Shown here one piece after another: positions 1-9,027 of a DNA stretch of 32,790 nucleotides. Positions within the stretch are counted from its first letter, which is position 1. Each line of letters starts with the position of its first letter. The stretch covers positions 1-32,790 of the forward strand of contig JAKQVC010000235.1 of assembly GCA_029571985.1 (NCBI GenBank). The letters run 5' to 3'. A model generated the notes under the pieces. It was not told where the DNA came from. It searched no databases and saw nothing but the letters and a program-made list of their open reading frames with translations. Origin of the DNA: Bacteroidota bacterium (GTDB lineage: Bacteria > Bacteroidota > Bacteroidia > Chitinophagales > BACL12). Position numbers and translations under genes: made by a program.

Positions 1-1425
1 ATACGTTACGCGATCGCCAGGCAATAAATTTTTTGCACGGAGGTCGAAGGCGTGAGTAAACTTGTCGTTTTTATTTTGTGAAGTCGACAGCGCCGTTTCA
101 TTTTCTTCACGTGTGAAGAAATTATCATCGTTATCGCGTCCTTCGATGGTATAATGAAATTTCAGATTGCGGATACCGTAGTCGTCAGAAATTTCGCCAA
201 GGAAGTATAAATATTTATCATCCGTGCTGTCGATATATTGCTCTGCAGAAATTTGCGGATGCGCATCCGGAATTACCGTAATCGTATAACTGATCGTATC
301 GCGCGCATACACCCGTTCGTTGGCGATGCCGATTTTATATAATTCTGTTTGTAGTGCGCGACGCTCAGCAGTATAACGATCGTTGCCATCGCGTTTCGCT
401 TGTGATTTTTGATCGGCAAAAAACAGTTCGATGCGGTCGGTGTTTTCTGTATTAAAAATCCAGTTTAATTGTGTTCCTTCCGGCACCAGTAAATCGCCTG
501 AATTATCCAGTTTTGTGTCTTTTAATCCGGTGTAATCCGGATAATTTATCTGCACATCAAAATTCAGCAGTGTAGGTTTCGGCACCACTTTTAAATCGTA
601 GTCGCGACTGCCAAACCCGTTTGCCACAAAATGGAAGCGCGTATCTGCAGCTACCTTATTGAACACATACGAATAGGCGTCCGGACCATCCTTTTGCATG
701 GTATAAGTGCCCGTAGGCGTTACGATAGCCACCAGTTCGGGGAGGATTTGGCCGGTGATGCGCAGTTTGAGGGTAAAATCCTCGTATTGCACCACTTCCA
801 GGGCATTATGTTCCACGTTAAACTGAAAAGGCGCCTCACGTTCGAAGTGGCGATTGTTTTTCAGTAATCGTAAGTTGCTGTCTTTCAACACGTTAGGTGC
901 GGCAAACACCACAAAAACCAGCACAGCCAGGGGAGGAAGCGCATATTTCAGGTATTTGCGGTTTTTCGCCAGGTCGATAGCCATGGTAAAAGGAATCGGC
1001 CTGATTTTCTCGATTTTCTGGTTGATACCCGCTTCGATGAGGGCGGTATGTTCGGCGCTGGTGGCCTGTTCGCGGAGTTCTAGGATATTGAGGAGTTTAT
1101 CCTGAATATCGCCAAAGTGGTCGCCGATGATGCGTGCGGCATCCTTATGCGAAATCGTTTTGCCGAGGCGATAATACTTCAGGAGGGGGGTCAGTATGAA
1201 GCGCACAACCGCATACCCCGTTCCGCCCAGAAAGCCCCAGAACAGCACCTTTCGGACGCCTGTAGAGAAATAAAATCGATATTCCAGGAAGCTGAACAGC
1301 AGGTAAACGCTCACCACGGCGGCGGCTGTAAACAGCACCCCCCTAATCAGCCGGTTCAGGTAAAACTTCCTGATAAACGCGTCCAACCGGCTTAACAACA
1401 ACTCATAATGACTCTGACTACCCAT
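1..1425 (-). CDS. DUF4175 family membrane protein (5' part, runs off the window)
   Basis: The minus strand is open from an ATG at 1425-1423 to the window edge, giving 475 codons without a stop; the 3' end lies outside. The N-terminus starts MGSQSHYELLLSRLDAFIRK. Hydrophobic segments lie near residues 25-45 and 55-75, and a third near 155-175 follows the stretch with IGDHFGDIQDKLLNILEL. After that come soluble beta-rich segments, with YPDYTGLKDTKL near residue 300. This order (short helical start, three membrane spans, then a long periplasmic region) matches the Bacteroidota DUF4175 family, whose members are usually around 1,000 residues or more and of unknown biochemical role. Family recognition is from memory. 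The gene is more G/C-rich than the DNA to its right and marks the left edge of the accessory island. Confidence 0.8.
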   Translation of the reverse strand, partial: MGSQSHYELLLSRLDAFIRKFYLNRLIRGVLFTAAAVVSVYLLFSFLEYRFYFSTGVRKVLFWGFLGGTGYAVVRFILTPLLKYYRLGKTISHKDAARIIGDHFGDIQDKLLNILELREQATSAEHTALIEAGINQKIEKIRPIPFTMAIDLAKNRKYLKYALPPLAVLVFVVFAAPNVLKDSNLRLLKNNRHFEREAPFQFNVEHNALEVVQYEDFTLKLRITGQILPELVAIVTPTGTYTMQKDGPDAYSYVFNKVAADTRFHFVANGFGSRDYDLKVVPKPTLLNFDVQINYPDYTGLKDTKLDNSGDLLVPEGTQLNWIFNTENTDRIELFFADQKSQAKRDGNDRYTAERRALQTELYKIGIANERVYARDTISYTITVIPDAHPQISAEQYIDSTDDKYLYFLGEISDDYGIRNLKFHYTIEGRDNDDNFFTREENETALSTSQNKNDKFTHAFDLRAKNLLPGDRVTY

Positions 1426-2067
1426 CTAATTAGCAATATTAACGAAGATTGTGCCAATAAGGTGTGGGGGGTAACGAAATTTAACATGGGGATAGGATAA
1501 ATGGCCCAAATGTTGTTTAAAATTACTGAAAATTATGGATTTAATAACCAATAACAAAGGAAAATCTAATATATAAAAAAGTTACAGAAAGAACCCAATC
1601 TGTGACAGGCAATTTTGAAACAATTAGGATTATATACGCAAAAATTATTGAATTTTGGTGAAATTTGACATTTGATGCACCAACCCCTAAACCATTAAAT
1701 TTAAATGAAATCAAAAAATTGATAAAAATAACCTTGATTAGAGTTTTTTGACTAAAGTTGACTCATGCCGATCAGGAATAAGAGGCTACTTATTTACTTA
1801 ATATAAATTGGAGATTGCAACTTTGAAAATATTTAAGTTTGTGTTGATATATTTTATTGATATAAACTATGAAAGAAATATTATAAAGCAATAGAGCTGG
1901 ATTTGTTATTCATTTTGATTAAATCTTGGTTCGTGGTAATTAAAGTATATATGATTATTTGCAGTATATGTACAAAAAGTCATAAGTTAAACTAAAGCTT
2001 GCCCGTATGCGGTTCTATTTATCTAAGGCTATTTAATTTCATAATTTTAGGTTTTTAATTAATAACC
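1426..2067. other. A/T-rich intergenic stretch between divergent genes
   Basis: There are 642 bases with no credible gene. The composition drops sharply to A/T-rich compared with the DUF4175 gene. Every short open frame I read is stop-riddled. Several TAnnTTT-like octamers occur, such as TAAGTTTG near 1830 and TAGGTTTT near 2048 (about 12 nt before the next start), but none is convincing alone. No tandem repeats, tRNA-like cloverleaf or CRISPR repeats were seen. It probably carries the promoters of both flanking genes and the left boundary of the island. Confidence 0.5.
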
Positions 2068-2847
2068 ATGAGAACATTAATGGAAGTTTTATCAAACGAG
2101 GATGCAACGCTACCCACGCTCCCGTTGTTACATACAACCGATGCCTTTTATTTTGAGAATATTTTAGAAACAGGCGAGCTAAAGACGGACTATTGTGATT
2201 ATTTAGATGAGAGTTGCGCCTTTACATTTTATGGCATTCCATCTTATAGAAAATCAAGCAATGCGGCAAGCGGAAACGCGGCATTATTTCCAGTTTGTTT
2301 TGTATTTAATTTTGACAGACTAAATACAATATATAAATTATTTCCTCTTGACTCGGGAGCGTTTTACCATGTCAGCGAGGTTAAATCTAGGAATTTTCAC
2401 CCCGGAGTTAGTTTGGAGCAACTTGAGTTATTGCCCAGAATCGATAGCGCAAGAAAACTGATCAAAAAGTTTTATCAAAACAATTCAAATTATATAAACA
2501 ATAGCCCTACATTGTTAGTAAAGGATGTCTCTCCGGTTAATCAAGCCATGTACGGGTATACAACCCTTATTAATGATAACACTATTGGTAAATATGACAA
2601 TAGGGTGTCAACTATTGAGATAGTATTTAATAAGGGTTTAGTAATAAATAAAGACACCTTACTTCAGGTAATTGCGCCCGAAGTGTTTCTAGAGGACGAT
2701 AGAATTATTGACTTATTATCAAACAAGTATGGGATAACCAATCCCTTGGGATATAAGTCCTATAGATCGATGCCCTCAGAATATTGGGGCTCAATCATCG
2801 AATTGTACAAAACAGTCCTTGGTAATGATCAAATTGTGTCTAAATGA
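2068..2847 (+). CDS. Unknown protein with an ADP-ribosyltransferase-like N-terminal signature
   Basis: This 259-aa soluble protein has no signal peptide or membrane span. Residues 20-39 contain an H-T-T motif (H22) followed by FENILETGELK, and residues 54-61 read FYGIPSYR. An H-(S/T) motif, then an I-L-x-x-G-x-L turn, then a conserved Y/R-containing beta strand resembles the NAD-binding core of DarT/ART-like and RES-like folds. That resemblance is my inference, not a confirmed family hit. The C-terminal half (about residues 130-259) is unrecognised. Its stop overlaps the start of the downstream TPR gene (ATGA), so the two are almost certainly translated together. Codon use is strongly A/T-biased, like its partner and unlike the flanking core genes. 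It could equally be a non-enzymatic protein of an unknown family. Confidence 0.6.
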   Translation: MRTLMEVLSNEDATLPTLPLLHTTDAFYFENILETGELKTDYCDYLDESCAFTFYGIPSYRKSSNAASGNAALFPVCFVFNFDRLNTIYKLFPLDSGAFYHVSEVKSRNFHPGVSLEQLELLPRIDSARKLIKKFYQNNSNYINNSPTLLVKDVSPVNQAMYGYTTLINDNTIGKYDNRVSTIEIVFNKGLVINKDTLLQVIAPEVFLEDDRIIDLLSNKYGITNPLGYKSYRSMPSEYWGSIIELYKTVLGNDQIVSK

Positions 2848-5105
2848 AATTGGCTGGTTTTTATTGGTCTAGATTAAATTACACATTTGCAATCCCTATA
2901 TATTGCGATGAAAATGGTTACTACACCCATAGAGTTTCCAAGTTAATGAGAATTGAAGGGTTTGATCCTATTGAAATCCATGACGTACATTCATTTAATA
3001 CTAATTCGAATTATAACCTCGGTTCACTTGCCCCTATTGTTTATTACATTGAAGAGGGGGTAATTTTTTATGGTAAACCCGATTATGTTATAAAAAATGT
3101 GTTTAAACATTTTATTCGTAACGGTGTAATTAAAAATAGCACTGTTAAAGAACTTTATGAATTATCTTCAATTATTAATCTAGACGTATCTGAGTTTAAT
3201 AGTCTATTTCTATTAATGAAGAAGGTAAGAGAGTTAAAGCTATTTGAATTTTATACCTTGCTTCCCGTAATAGAAATATTACAAAAAGGTGTAAAAGCTT
3301 ACCGTCGACTACGATCAAGAAAAAAGTCGTTTAAACATTGGAAACAAGAAGGATATATATTTAAGCAAAAAGGGTTTAAGCTGAACTTTAATAGAGACGC
3401 CCTAAATAGCAATAAGTCTTATATTGTTAATTTATTAATCTCTGGATTATTCGCAAAAGGATTTATTGAACTCTCAAAACTTGTTGAAAATCAAATAAAA
3501 ACAAGTCCGCTTAATTTGATAATAAAGACCTTGTCTGATATTTCGCAAATGGTCGCAAATGAAGGTCATTATTATACTGCAGAAATTGTATTAGAACTCA
3601 CAAAAATTATACCGATTTATGACTTTATTGTAACTAGCCAATACGCCGACTTGAAAAAATCACAAGGAAATTACCCGGAAGCCATACGGGCCTATAAATT
3701 GGTATTAGAAGACGAACCTGAAAATAAGTATGGAAGATGTGGTTTGGCTGCCGTATACCATGAGATGGGGGATTTAGAGACCGCTAGAATTGAGTATGAA
3801 AAAGCAATTAAAATGTTTCCTGATGATAATGTAATCTTGAGCGGATATGCAACGACCTTAATTAGTCAAGGAAATTTAGCTCAATCTGGATTGATTTATA
3901 GGAATTTAATTGAAACAAATCCAAATGAAGCAAGAGTGCTTAATGACTATGCAGCCTACTTGAAAAAGCTAAATAATATTGAGGATTCCCGTGTTTTTTA
4001 TACTAAGGCATTAGAACTTGATCCTAGCAATCTAATTTCAAAAATTGGTATTGCGGAGTTGGATCGGACGTTGGGAAATTTTAATGATTCAATTAAATTG
4101 TACAAAGAATGTCTAGGTGTTAAACCGCGAAACGTGGTATTTTTAAATGGTTTGGCAAATGTATTTAAAGAAATGAGCGAATATTCTAGTGCCCTTGGCG
4201 TTTATGAAGATGTATTGCAGATTGATCCTAGAAATATATTCACGCTTTGTGGTATCGCTGATGTATATTTAAAACTATCAAAAGAAAATATTGCCAGCAA
4301 GTATTATGAGCAAGTACTTGCAATAAGTCCAATGCACCATGTTGCTCTTGGCGGAATAGCGCAAATTTTATGTACAAAGGGATATTATAACGATGCAATA
4401 GAAATATATCAGCGATTGTTGAAAAAAAATGAGCACAATCTGTATGTTTTAAACAGTTTGGCTATGTGTTATTTGTATTTGAATCAAATTGGTAATGCAA
4501 AATCAATATTAGATGCAAACACCTCAAAATATCCTCAAGATCTATATATGAAGCATTTGTATCTGCATTGCAAATTGAAAAACGGCACAGCAACCCAAGC
4601 CGATTTTGATGCTAATTTAGTTTCTAATCCAAATACCTTTTTCGAGCATTTGGTTTTAAATTCTTATATAATGTATAAGATAACCCAAGGAATGTTAGAT
4701 GTGGCTCAAGATCTCATAACATACTGGATTAATCGGGTTAAATTTCCTTCAATAAGATTTGCCATGATAGTATTATTGAAGTATATAAAAATCATGAACA
4801 AAAAATATGATGAGTTGGTCAATGATTTAAAGTTAGACAATCTTAATGGACCTACAGATGGAATTAATTATGTATTAAATGCACACGCAGTGGGCAAAGC
4901 TCAAAATCTAGTTGAGTTTAGATATAACATCGCCAAACTATCAGAGTATAACCCATCAAGCGATATATTTAAATGTAAACAATTATTGGTTCAACTCTAT
5001 AGTGAAAAAAATATTATTCAGTTTAATTCTATCGTATTAGAAGGCGAACTCAAGGATTTAGAAGAAAACTGCCTGCTTCGATATTGTTTAGGACTTGGCC
5101 AATAA
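2844..5105 (+). CDS. Large TPR-repeat protein, partner of the upstream ART-like gene
   Basis: This 753-aa protein starts at the ATG inside an ATGA overlap with the upstream stop codon. Residues 1 to about 250 are a unique domain that I do not recognise: an aromatic-rich beta start, then basic helices with an R/K-rich patch near 155-170. From about residue 265 to 590 there are nine or more 34-residue TPR units with the usual G-A-Y/L-P pattern, for example GNYPEAIRAYKLVLEDEP and GYYNDAIEIYQRLLKK. Residues 590-753 are helical and less regular. There is no signal peptide, so it is probably cytoplasmic. TPR arrays bind protein partners, so it may act as a sensor, scaffold or antidote-like partner for the upstream protein (inference). 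Very A/T-rich codons suggest transfer. Confidence 0.75.
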   Translation: MKLAGFYWSRLNYTFAIPIYCDENGYYTHRVSKLMRIEGFDPIEIHDVHSFNTNSNYNLGSLAPIVYYIEEGVIFYGKPDYVIKNVFKHFIRNGVIKNSTVKELYELSSIINLDVSEFNSLFLLMKKVRELKLFEFYTLLPVIEILQKGVKAYRRLRSRKKSFKHWKQEGYIFKQKGFKLNFNRDALNSNKSYIVNLLISGLFAKGFIELSKLVENQIKTSPLNLIIKTLSDISQMVANEGHYYTAEIVLELTKIIPIYDFIVTSQYADLKKSQGNYPEAIRAYKLVLEDEPENKYGRCGLAAVYHEMGDLETARIEYEKAIKMFPDDNVILSGYATTLISQGNLAQSGLIYRNLIETNPNEARVLNDYAAYLKKLNNIEDSRVFYTKALELDPSNLISKIGIAELDRTLGNFNDSIKLYKECLGVKPRNVVFLNGLANVFKEMSEYSSALGVYEDVLQIDPRNIFTLCGIADVYLKLSKENIASKYYEQVLAISPMHHVALGGIAQILCTKGYYNDAIEIYQRLLKKNEHNLYVLNSLAMCYLYLNQIGNAKSILDANTSKYPQDLYMKHLYLHCKLKNGTATQADFDANLVSNPNTFFEHLVLNSYIMYKITQGMLDVAQDLITYWINRVKFPSIRFAMIVLLKYIKIMNKKYDELVNDLKLDNLNGPTDGINYVLNAHAVGKAQNLVEFRYNIAKLSEYNPSSDIFKCKQLLVQLYSEKNIIQFNSIVLEGELKDLEENCLLRYCLGLGQ

Positions 5106-5155
5106 CATAATAATAGTTTGAGGCAAATTGTAATACTCCCCAAATCCTAGACCAG

Positions 5156-5193
5156 AGGTTTAGTTAAAAAATGGTGTTAAATTTACTAAACCT
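5156..5193. repeat. 9-bp perfect inverted repeat in front of the IS3 remnant
   Basis: AGGTTTAGT at 5156-5164 and ACTAAACCT at 5185-5193 are perfect inverted copies separated by 20 bases, ending directly at the ATG of the transposase remnant. It may belong to the insertion sequence's left end or hide its ribosome-binding site; it also lies about 50 bases after the TPR gene and could end its transcript. Confidence 0.55.
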
Positions 5194-5446
5194 ATGACAA
5201 AAATAAAAAGACGCAAGTTTAGCGCGGATTTCAAGGCCAAGGTTGCCTTGGAAGCCATCAAGAATCAGAAGACATTGGCACAACTCAGTCAGCAGTATGA
5301 TGTAAATGCCATTACCATTGCAAATGGAAGGCAGAGGCATTAGAAAACCTGTCATCTGTTTTAAGGGAAAACAAGAAGAAGAGAAGTTGGAGAATACCAT
5401 TGAAATGGAGAAGCTCTATGTGCAGATCGGCCAGTTTAGTGGGAGT
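5194..5446 (+). pseudogene. IS3-family transposase OrfA remnant
   Basis: The first 49 codons read MTKIKRRKFSADFKAKVALE and onward through LAQLSQQYDVNAITIA, the helix-turn-helix start of IS3-family OrfA (IS3/IS150-like). A single-base shift near 5320 ends this frame. The family sequence resumes in the next frame as WKAEALENLSSVL, then after a second shift near 5370 as KQEEEKLENTIEMEKLYVQI. Homology stops around 5440, four bases or so before the stop codon of cas6. The orfB integrase and the right end of the element are missing, so it cannot transpose. Its abrupt end at cas6 suggests a deletion between this element and the CRISPR locus (inference). Confidence 0.85.
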
Positions 5447-5449
5447 AGG

Positions 5450-6226
5450 TCAATAGGAATTGATGATATCCGGTTTTTGATTTAAAGGAAAGGTCAATAG
5501 GCCATAGCCCTCAACCGAACCAAAGCCAATACCAATACCTTCCGGTAAGCGAATGTTGGTTTCAAAAGTGAGGTCAAACCTTTTTCGCAAACGGCGATTG
5601 AACATCCGCCAACCTTCACCATGTTTACTGATTATGCGACAACGAATCGTAAACGGGACATCAAGGTTTACGGCTTTACAAAACGTAATAATATTGCTGG
5701 TAAGCTTACGTTCCAGAATCTGTAAGCGCTCAATTTCATAGGGTGTGTCACGCCATTCGTTAAAAGATGCTTCTTTTTTTCCTTCTGTATTTGTGCGAAA
5801 GAGCTTAAAGGGTATCCAGGTGTTAACGCGATATTTATTTGCTTCTTCCTGGGCAACCGGCGACAAATATTTTTCTTCCGGCATCAGAATGCCAATTTTT
5901 TGACTCCTGTTATTTCTAAAGTGAAATATAAGTCCTCTGTCTTTATCAATGATCAGTTGTAAGGCCTTCGCCCCGTCGCCAATGGCGGTGATGGTGGCGT
6001 TTCCGTCCTGCACACCACTTTGCACTAATGGGTACCGGTATAGATGCTTCAGGCCATTTTCTGTAACAATCTCATTACTGATAATATTGAGGTCGATACC
6101 ATTTTTTTCCAGTAACTCACGGTGTTCGATTTCGAGACGGTATAAAGATTCCCGAACAAGCTCAATCTGCCTTGGCTGCGTTGGCAGGTCGAGCAGGTAT
6201 TTTTTGATGAGGATGTGGTTTTGCAT
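5450..6226 (-). CDS. cas6: CRISPR-associated endoribonuclease Cas6 (Cas6b-like)
   Basis: This 258-aa protein has two RAMP-like halves. The N-terminal half contains a YRYPLVQSGVQDGNATITAI-type segment followed by GDGAKAL, typical of the Cas6b N-terminal domain. The C-terminus carries the glycine-rich loop GIGIGFGSVEGYG (about residues 230-242), the RAMP signature that cradles crRNA. The role known for the family is cutting the CRISPR precursor transcript within each repeat to make crRNAs. Several histidines are present, but I cannot assign the catalytic one. It looks intact and is less A/T-rich than the TPR gene beside it. It is transcribed away from the cmr genes, from the 6227-6792 region. 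With no array in view, its substrate must come from elsewhere if it is active. Confidence 0.85.
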   Translation of the reverse strand: MQNHILIKKYLLDLPTQPRQIELVRESLYRLEIEHRELLEKNGIDLNIISNEIVTENGLKHLYRYPLVQSGVQDGNATITAIGDGAKALQLIIDKDRGLIFHFRNNRSQKIGILMPEEKYLSPVAQEEANKYRVNTWIPFKLFRTNTEGKKEASFNEWRDTPYEIERLQILERKLTSNIITFCKAVNLDVPFTIRCRIISKHGEGWRMFNRRLRKRFDLTFETNIRLPEGIGIGFGSVEGYGLLTFPLNQKPDIINSY

Positions 6227-6792
6227 ACTGGCGTATTTAGATTTATTATAATATACCTTCGAGTAATATTGCGGCTGATGAGGATGGATTATGTATATGT
6301 ATTAGAAAAGCAGATGATTCAAATTGATTATTTAATACACAAGGGTTTCTATTCCACAAAAACCATACAAGTATACAACAACCAATTTTAAATCGCACTC
6401 GGGCTTGTTTTTAAAACTGCCACACAGCTGGTAACTGAATTATTACAAGCTTTCTATACAATTGTACGTCAAATAATTGGATGAATTATGCATGTCACAA
6501 ATTAGGGGTCCTATGAAAACTATCCGATGTATTAGATTGATTGTCAACAATGTAGAATGATTATTAGCTTGTTTTACAAGTACAGACCCAATAAAAATTT
6601 TCAATTTGAAGGCGAAAATTCAAGTGCCAGACTATATATTCACACTTGAGCCCCGTTTACTTTTGATTGGAGGTTATTGGTGGTTTGAATTTCGTTTTAT
6701 ATTGGTTGATAATATTTCACCACCTTTATTTTTCTCAATGGCTGTTCTTGTAAAACACATTTAATGAATCTGTACATACCGATAATAAATTC
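6227..6792. other. Decayed region between cas6 and the cmr genes
   Basis: This 566-base stretch lies where the bulk of cas10/cmr2 would normally be found, in front of cmr3. No intact gene is present. A start-less open frame of about 67 codons runs on the plus strand from 6561 to 6764 (it includes LEPRLLLIGGYWWFEF), but I cannot assign it to a family. No repeated 25-40-mers were seen, so there is no CRISPR array. It must contain the cas6 promoter; I could not pick a clear -7 box. Confidence 0.5.
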
Positions 6793-6921
6793 ATGGATAA
6801 TGTGCGAGAATTGATAAGGAAGGCATATAGTGACTGCACAAACTCTGAAGATTCAGCCAAGGAATTTGTTAATTCGAATGTTAGATATATAGATTTTGTA
6901 AATAAAGAAACGGAGGATTAA
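6754..6921 (+). pseudogene. Possible C-terminal scrap of cas10/cmr2
   Basis: A frame open from 6754 (after a TAA at 6751) runs to a TAA at 6919-6921, two bases before the cmr3 start. From the only ATG (6793) it encodes 42 residues, MDNVRELIRKAYSD and onward to VRYIDFVNKETED. In intact III-B loci the gene directly before cmr3 is commonly cas10 (cmr2), whose end is a small helical segment. The position, the near-abutting junction and the helical, charged composition suit a leftover of that end. Sequence similarity alone is too weak to prove it. The alternative is a tiny independent gene. If the reading is right, the HD, palm/GGDD and zinc parts of Cas10 are all gone. Confidence 0.4.
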
Positions 6922-6923
6922 GC

Positions 6924-8126
6924 ATGAGTATATATTTTGTTAAAATCCAGCCAGAGCGTAATTTTTTCTTTGGCATCGAGCCGAGCGGTCGCGCTGGGGC
7001 ATATGGCAATAGCAAAACATATTTCCTGAAAGGGATGGAACTGCCGCAGCAGACCTCCGTATTTGGACTAATAAGATATGTGCTTCTACTTGAGATGGGT
7101 ATAATTCGCGAAGGCATGCCCAATATTCCCTATGACAAACGGGAGGCTGCAGCGCAACTAATAGGTAAGGCGAGCTTTAGACCTGATATTACTGAATATG
7201 GCATACTCAAAAAGCTTTACCCTGTTTTTTTTACATCGACAAGGAAGGGTGATTTTACAAATTATTTTCGCTGAAATTATGAGGTTACCTCCCAACACAT
7301 TATGGATTATGCGTCTGGGGTTAGTCGCTATACTGCCAATGCTAATTTTGATTGCAGTTATGATTTGGATAAAAACTTGCGGTTGGCGCCATTGACTAAC
7401 TATAGCGAAAAAAAGAAGTTTCTAGGCGTTGCAATTAATGAAAGAGAAGAAATTGTATTTGTTACAGATGAGTATCAAAACAGAAACACCTCCGTCTTTG
7501 AGGAGGAAAATAATTTATGGGGCAGGCATAATTATATTCTAAAAAAGAATGAACGGGTTGGAATTCGAAAGGGAGAAGAGGGACGCACTGACGATGAGGC
7601 ATACTATAAGCAAGTTTTTTATCGATTTAATAGTGACTTTTGTATGGGCACCTATCTAGAGATAGACGATGCAGCTGACATGGATGCAAAGGTGCATTAC
7701 ACCACGTTTGGCAAGGAGCGATTAATCGTTAGGGTGAGTTTTACGAAGTGTGGTCCTGGCAAAAGTGCTATGAGCCCCGATTTTAGCAATACCGTTTTTG
7801 GAGTTGATTCAAAGTCGTTAAAAGTTTTATTACTGAGCGAAACCGTTTTAAAGACGGGCTATACGAAGGCCATAGATTTGGGTTTAACGAACCGTAAGCG
7901 CTTTGGATTTATTAAAAGCACGGTAGGAAACGAAAGTTATTCAGGAAGTATATATAAGGATTCACAGCCTAGCCAACACAATATTCTGGCTGCAGGTAGT
8001 ATATTATGGGTTAAAGACATGACGGCTTGGCAATCAGTTATAAATGAAAGCTATTCAATAATAGGGATGAATAGCTTTGTTACTATAAAAGAAGAAATAG
8101 ATTTTAATTCATTTAATAACAAATAA
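6924..8126 (+). pseudogene. cmr3: cmr3 (type III-B RAMP) interrupted by one in-frame TGA
   Basis: Codons 1-116 and the segment after codon 117 lie in the same frame and read as one Cmr3 of about 400 residues if the TGA at 7272-7274 is ignored. The start has the Cmr3 pattern NFFFGIEPSGRAGAYGNS followed by LPQQTSVFGLIRYVLL, equivalent to the family's 'P-T/S-x-x-G-x-R' segment. The end has LAAGSILW, as in other Cmr3 proteins. Cmr3 normally caps the crRNA 5' handle next to Cas10. There is no further lesion in the remaining 284 codons, so the stop looks recent, or a sequencing error, or read through. An ATG at 7302 could re-initiate but would lose the N-terminal RAMP fold. It abuts cmr4 (1-base gap). 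Confidence 0.8.
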
Positions 8127-8127
8127 T

Positions 8128-9018
8128 ATGGGATATAACAGTGTGTATTTTCAAATTCGGTGCCTGACCAACTTACATGCAGGAAGCGGTAAGAATGATT
8201 ATGGGGCAATTGACAATCCCATTCAGCGGGACGCAGCAACTGCATTTCCCTGCGTATATGACAGTAGTTTAAAAGGCGCATTGCGAGAGTACTTTGAAAA
8301 GTCCGTAGATGACTTACCTGAAAGCAATAAGCAAAAATTAATAGACGAAATTTTTGGAAAGGAGTCAAAGGAGGACAATCAAAGTGAACAAGGAAGGTAT
8401 ATCTTCCTACAAGCGCAATTATTATCGATTCCAATCAGATCTAATAACAGACCGTATCTAATGGTAACTTGTCCACTAATTTTTCTTGAATTGGCAGATC
8501 GATTATCTTTTTTTGGTTCTGAGCATACAAATTTAATAGATACGCTCCGCCAGATGGCAAGTTCAGCCAGCGAGTTGTTTCAAAGATTAAAAACAGATTT
8601 GGGAGAGAACTATCAAGCTGTGTTTACTGGAGACCATTCAAACGATTGCCTGGAAGAAGAAGACATCGTTGTTTCAAAAAAGATTACAATCCCCACTGAA
8701 GATGCGTTGATTAAGCAATTGTTTGGTGGTAGCGATGATTTTGTGATTGTTTCTGATTCATTGTTTTCAATGCTAACGGATAATTTTCATTTGCCGGTAA
8801 TTGCGCGCAATAAGCTCGACAACGGGATGAGTAAGGCCTTATGGTACGAACAGTTTTTACCCAGAGAAAGCCGGCTGATGTGTCAAATGTTAATCCCGGA
8901 TTATTTGATTGAAAATAGTTCTCAATTTTTTATTGGCGGCATAGACAATAAAAGAATCCAAGTAGGGGCAAATGCTACTGTTGGTTATGGACAATGTTTA
9001 TTTAATTCAATTCTGTAA
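8128..9018 (+). CDS. cmr4: Cmr4, Cas7-type backbone subunit of the type III-B complex
   Basis: This 296-aa protein has a complete Cmr4 layout. Residues 13-35 (LTNLHAGSGKNDYGAIDNP then IQRD) hold the loop with the aspartate (D29 here) that in studied Cmr4 proteins cuts target RNA every six nucleotides. Residues 42-55 (VYDSSLKGALREYF) are the RAMP S-S-x-K-G-x-x-R motif. IARNKLDNG near 230 and the C-terminal VGANATVGYG glycine loop are also typical. Cmr4 copies line the crRNA backbone. The ORF is free of stops and keeps its catalytic residue although its neighbours cmr3, cmr5 and cmr6 are broken. It starts one base after the cmr3 stop, with cmr5 following after 9 bases. Confidence 0.92.
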   Translation: MGYNSVYFQIRCLTNLHAGSGKNDYGAIDNPIQRDAATAFPCVYDSSLKGALREYFEKSVDDLPESNKQKLIDEIFGKESKEDNQSEQGRYIFLQAQLLSIPIRSNNRPYLMVTCPLIFLELADRLSFFGSEHTNLIDTLRQMASSASELFQRLKTDLGENYQAVFTGDHSNDCLEEEDIVVSKKITIPTEDALIKQLFGGSDDFVIVSDSLFSMLTDNFHLPVIARNKLDNGMSKALWYEQFLPRESRLMCQMLIPDYLIENSSQFFIGGIDNKRIQVGANATVGYGQCLFNSIL

Positions 9019-9027
9019 ATCTAGCAT

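Noticed and set aside
6227-6760. A CRISPR array beside cas6 or the cmr genes
   Set aside because: I read 5.1-5.2, 6.2-6.8, 9.4-9.65 and 10.7-11.2 kb for repeated 25-40-mers with regular spacing and found none.
7272-7274. Selenocysteine codon in cmr3
   Set aside because: Cmr3 is a structural RAMP protein with no redox site, and no downstream stem-loop suited to a SECIS element was recognised.
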